Of a stretch of DNA of 6,408 nt, positions 5,576-6,408 are shown piece by piece. How positions within the stretch are numbered: the first letter of the stretch is position 1; every line of letters begins with the position of its first letter. The notes beneath the pieces are model-generated. The model saw only the letters and a program-made list of their open reading frames with translations, was not told the origin of the DNA and made no database searches. A program made the translations under genes and the position numbers. The stretch comes from a bacterium (GTDB lineage: Bacteria; ARS69): contig JALGZO010000531.1 of the NCBI GenBank assembly GCA_025774865.1, forward strand, positions 1-6,408. Direction: 5' to 3'.

Positions 5576-6408
5576 ATGCGAGAGATTACAATCACCCAGG
5601 CCGTGAATGAGGCGCTCCGCGAGGAGATGAAGCGGGACAGCACCGTGTTCGTCCAGGGGCTCGGGATCGCTCCTTTCTCACCCGGTGGCTCGACGGCCGG
5701 GCTCTTCGAGGAGTTTGGTCGCCTCCGAGTTCGGTCCGCTCCCATGAGCGAGACCGTGATCGCTGGCTCGTGCGTCGGCGCAGCGCTCGCAGGAATGCGG
5801 CCCGTGGGGGAGCTGCATCTCGCAGATTTCGTGTTTTGCGCACTCGACGAGATCCTCTCGAAGGCCGGAAAGTGGAGATACACACACGGGGCCAACGGCG
5901 GGATGACATTACCCATCGTGTTCCTGATCACGATCGGCGGCTACGTCTCAGCGGCCTCGGAGCACTCCCAGTCCCCTCTCGCCCTCTACATGCACGCGCC
6001 AGGTCTCCGGATCGCCGCGCCGACCACGCCTCGCGACGCCAAAGGCCTGTTGAAGACGGCCGTCCGGGACGACAACCCCGTGATCTTCGTGACGCATAAG
6101 AAACTCAGCAGTGTCAAGGGCCCGGTGCCTGACGAAGACTTCACGATTCCTTTCGGGAGAGCAGAGGTCCGGCGACCGGGACGCGACGTCACGGTAGTTG
6201 CGACATCTTACATGGTGTCGCTCGCGTTGCACGCTGCGGCTTCGATGGAGCAAGAGGGCGTGAGCCTCGAGGTGATTGATCCGCGGACTCTCGAGCCACT
6301 GGACATCGACTCGATCGTTGCCTCAGTGCACAAGACCGGCCGACTCGTCATCGTGGACGAGGACACCGAGCGGTGCGGCGTCGGGGCCGAGATCGGAGCC
6401 CAGGTCGG
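5576..6408 (+). CDS. 2-oxoacid dehydrogenase E1 component, beta subunit (partial, runs off window)
   Basis: The frame opens with the ATG at 5576 and is uninterrupted for 277 codons to the window end; typical E1 beta proteins are about 325 residues, so roughly 50 are missing. The N-terminal half carries thiamine-site features: APMSE with Glu59, equivalent to the Glu that contacts the aminopyrimidine ring in human E1 beta, then GAALAGMRPVGELHLADF (68-85), ALDEILSKAGKWRY (89-102) and EHSQS (129-133) with the conserved active-site His130. PGLRIAAPTTPRDAKGLL (142-159) and RDDNPVIF (164-171) follow. The C-terminal transketolase-like domain starts near 192 (GRAEVRRPGRDVTVVAT) and includes EVIDPRTLEPLD (232-243) and KTGRLVIVDED (253-263). 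The usual GEDVG near residue 28 is QGLGI here. The gap to the alpha stop is 3 bases and the nearest GAGG is 17 bases upstream, so translation is probably coupled to alpha. Any E2 gene would lie beyond the window. Confidence 0.92.
   Translation, partial: MREITITQAVNEALREEMKRDSTVFVQGLGIAPFSPGGSTAGLFEEFGRLRVRSAPMSETVIAGSCVGAALAGMRPVGELHLADFVFCALDEILSKAGKWRYTHGANGGMTLPIVFLITIGGYVSAASEHSQSPLALYMHAPGLRIAAPTTPRDAKGLLKTAVRDDNPVIFVTHKKLSSVKGPVPDEDFTIPFGRAEVRRPGRDVTVVATSYMVSLALHAAASMEQEGVSLEVIDPRTLEPLDIDSIVASVHKTGRLVIVDEDTERCGVGAEIGAQV

Noticed and set aside
1-6408. Mobile elements, CRISPR arrays, tRNA or rRNA genes
   Set aside because: I saw no transposase, terminal inverted repeats, regularly spaced direct repeats or cloverleaf and rRNA signatures on either strand. 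The only regular repetition is the diverged Asp-box coding repeat of the propeller gene.

Overview
The window is GC-rich, tightly coded bacterial DNA. Two neighbouring secreted proteins both end in a FlgD/Por-type C-terminal sorting-like domain. That architecture is common in the Fibrobacteres-Chlorobi-Bacteroidetes superphylum. The high GC content points to one of its GC-rich lineages (for example Eisenbacteria, Krumholzibacteriota, Latescibacterota or Gemmatimonadota-like bacteria) rather than a typical Bacteroidetes. This placement is inferred from domain style and base composition only; the window has no rRNA or marker gene.

Layout. Positions 1-114 hold nothing I can assign. Positions 115-2667 (minus strand) encode an 850-residue secreted beta-propeller protein with twelve Asp-box (BNR) repeats. 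Positions 2668-2808 are a gap with a perfect 8-bp-stem hairpin and a 10-bp palindrome. Positions 2809-4344 (minus strand) encode a secreted protein with an HEFEH zinc-protease signature and a FlgD-like tail. Positions 4345-4615 form a divergent control region. Positions 4616-5572 and 5576-6408 (plus strand) encode the alpha and beta subunits of a thiamine-diphosphate-dependent 2-oxoacid dehydrogenase (E1) of the pyruvate/acetoin/branched-chain type. They are three bases apart, and the beta gene runs off the window end.

Function. The minus-strand pair looks like an export-related unit: a putative metalloprotease and a large propeller protein carrying the same kind of C-terminal domain, probably sent out by the same route. 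The plus-strand pair would form an alpha2beta2 E1 enzyme that decarboxylates a 2-oxoacid on thiamine diphosphate. No E2 or lipoyl domain is visible before the window ends. The two units share a divergent intergenic region but have no obvious functional link.

The most noteworthy signal is the E1 pair. The fold-defining motifs are intact and the key catalytic Glu of the beta subunit is present. However, several normally conserved alpha-subunit active-site positions are changed (GDG to GEG, the GHS histidine to Phe, HRGHG to HRGAY, FHE to THT). This suggests a divergent E1 with an unassigned substrate. Secondary points are a 16-bp perfect palindrome inside the protease gene, the hairpin with a Shine-Dalgarno-like loop upstream of the propeller gene, and a second plausible start for the protease gene.
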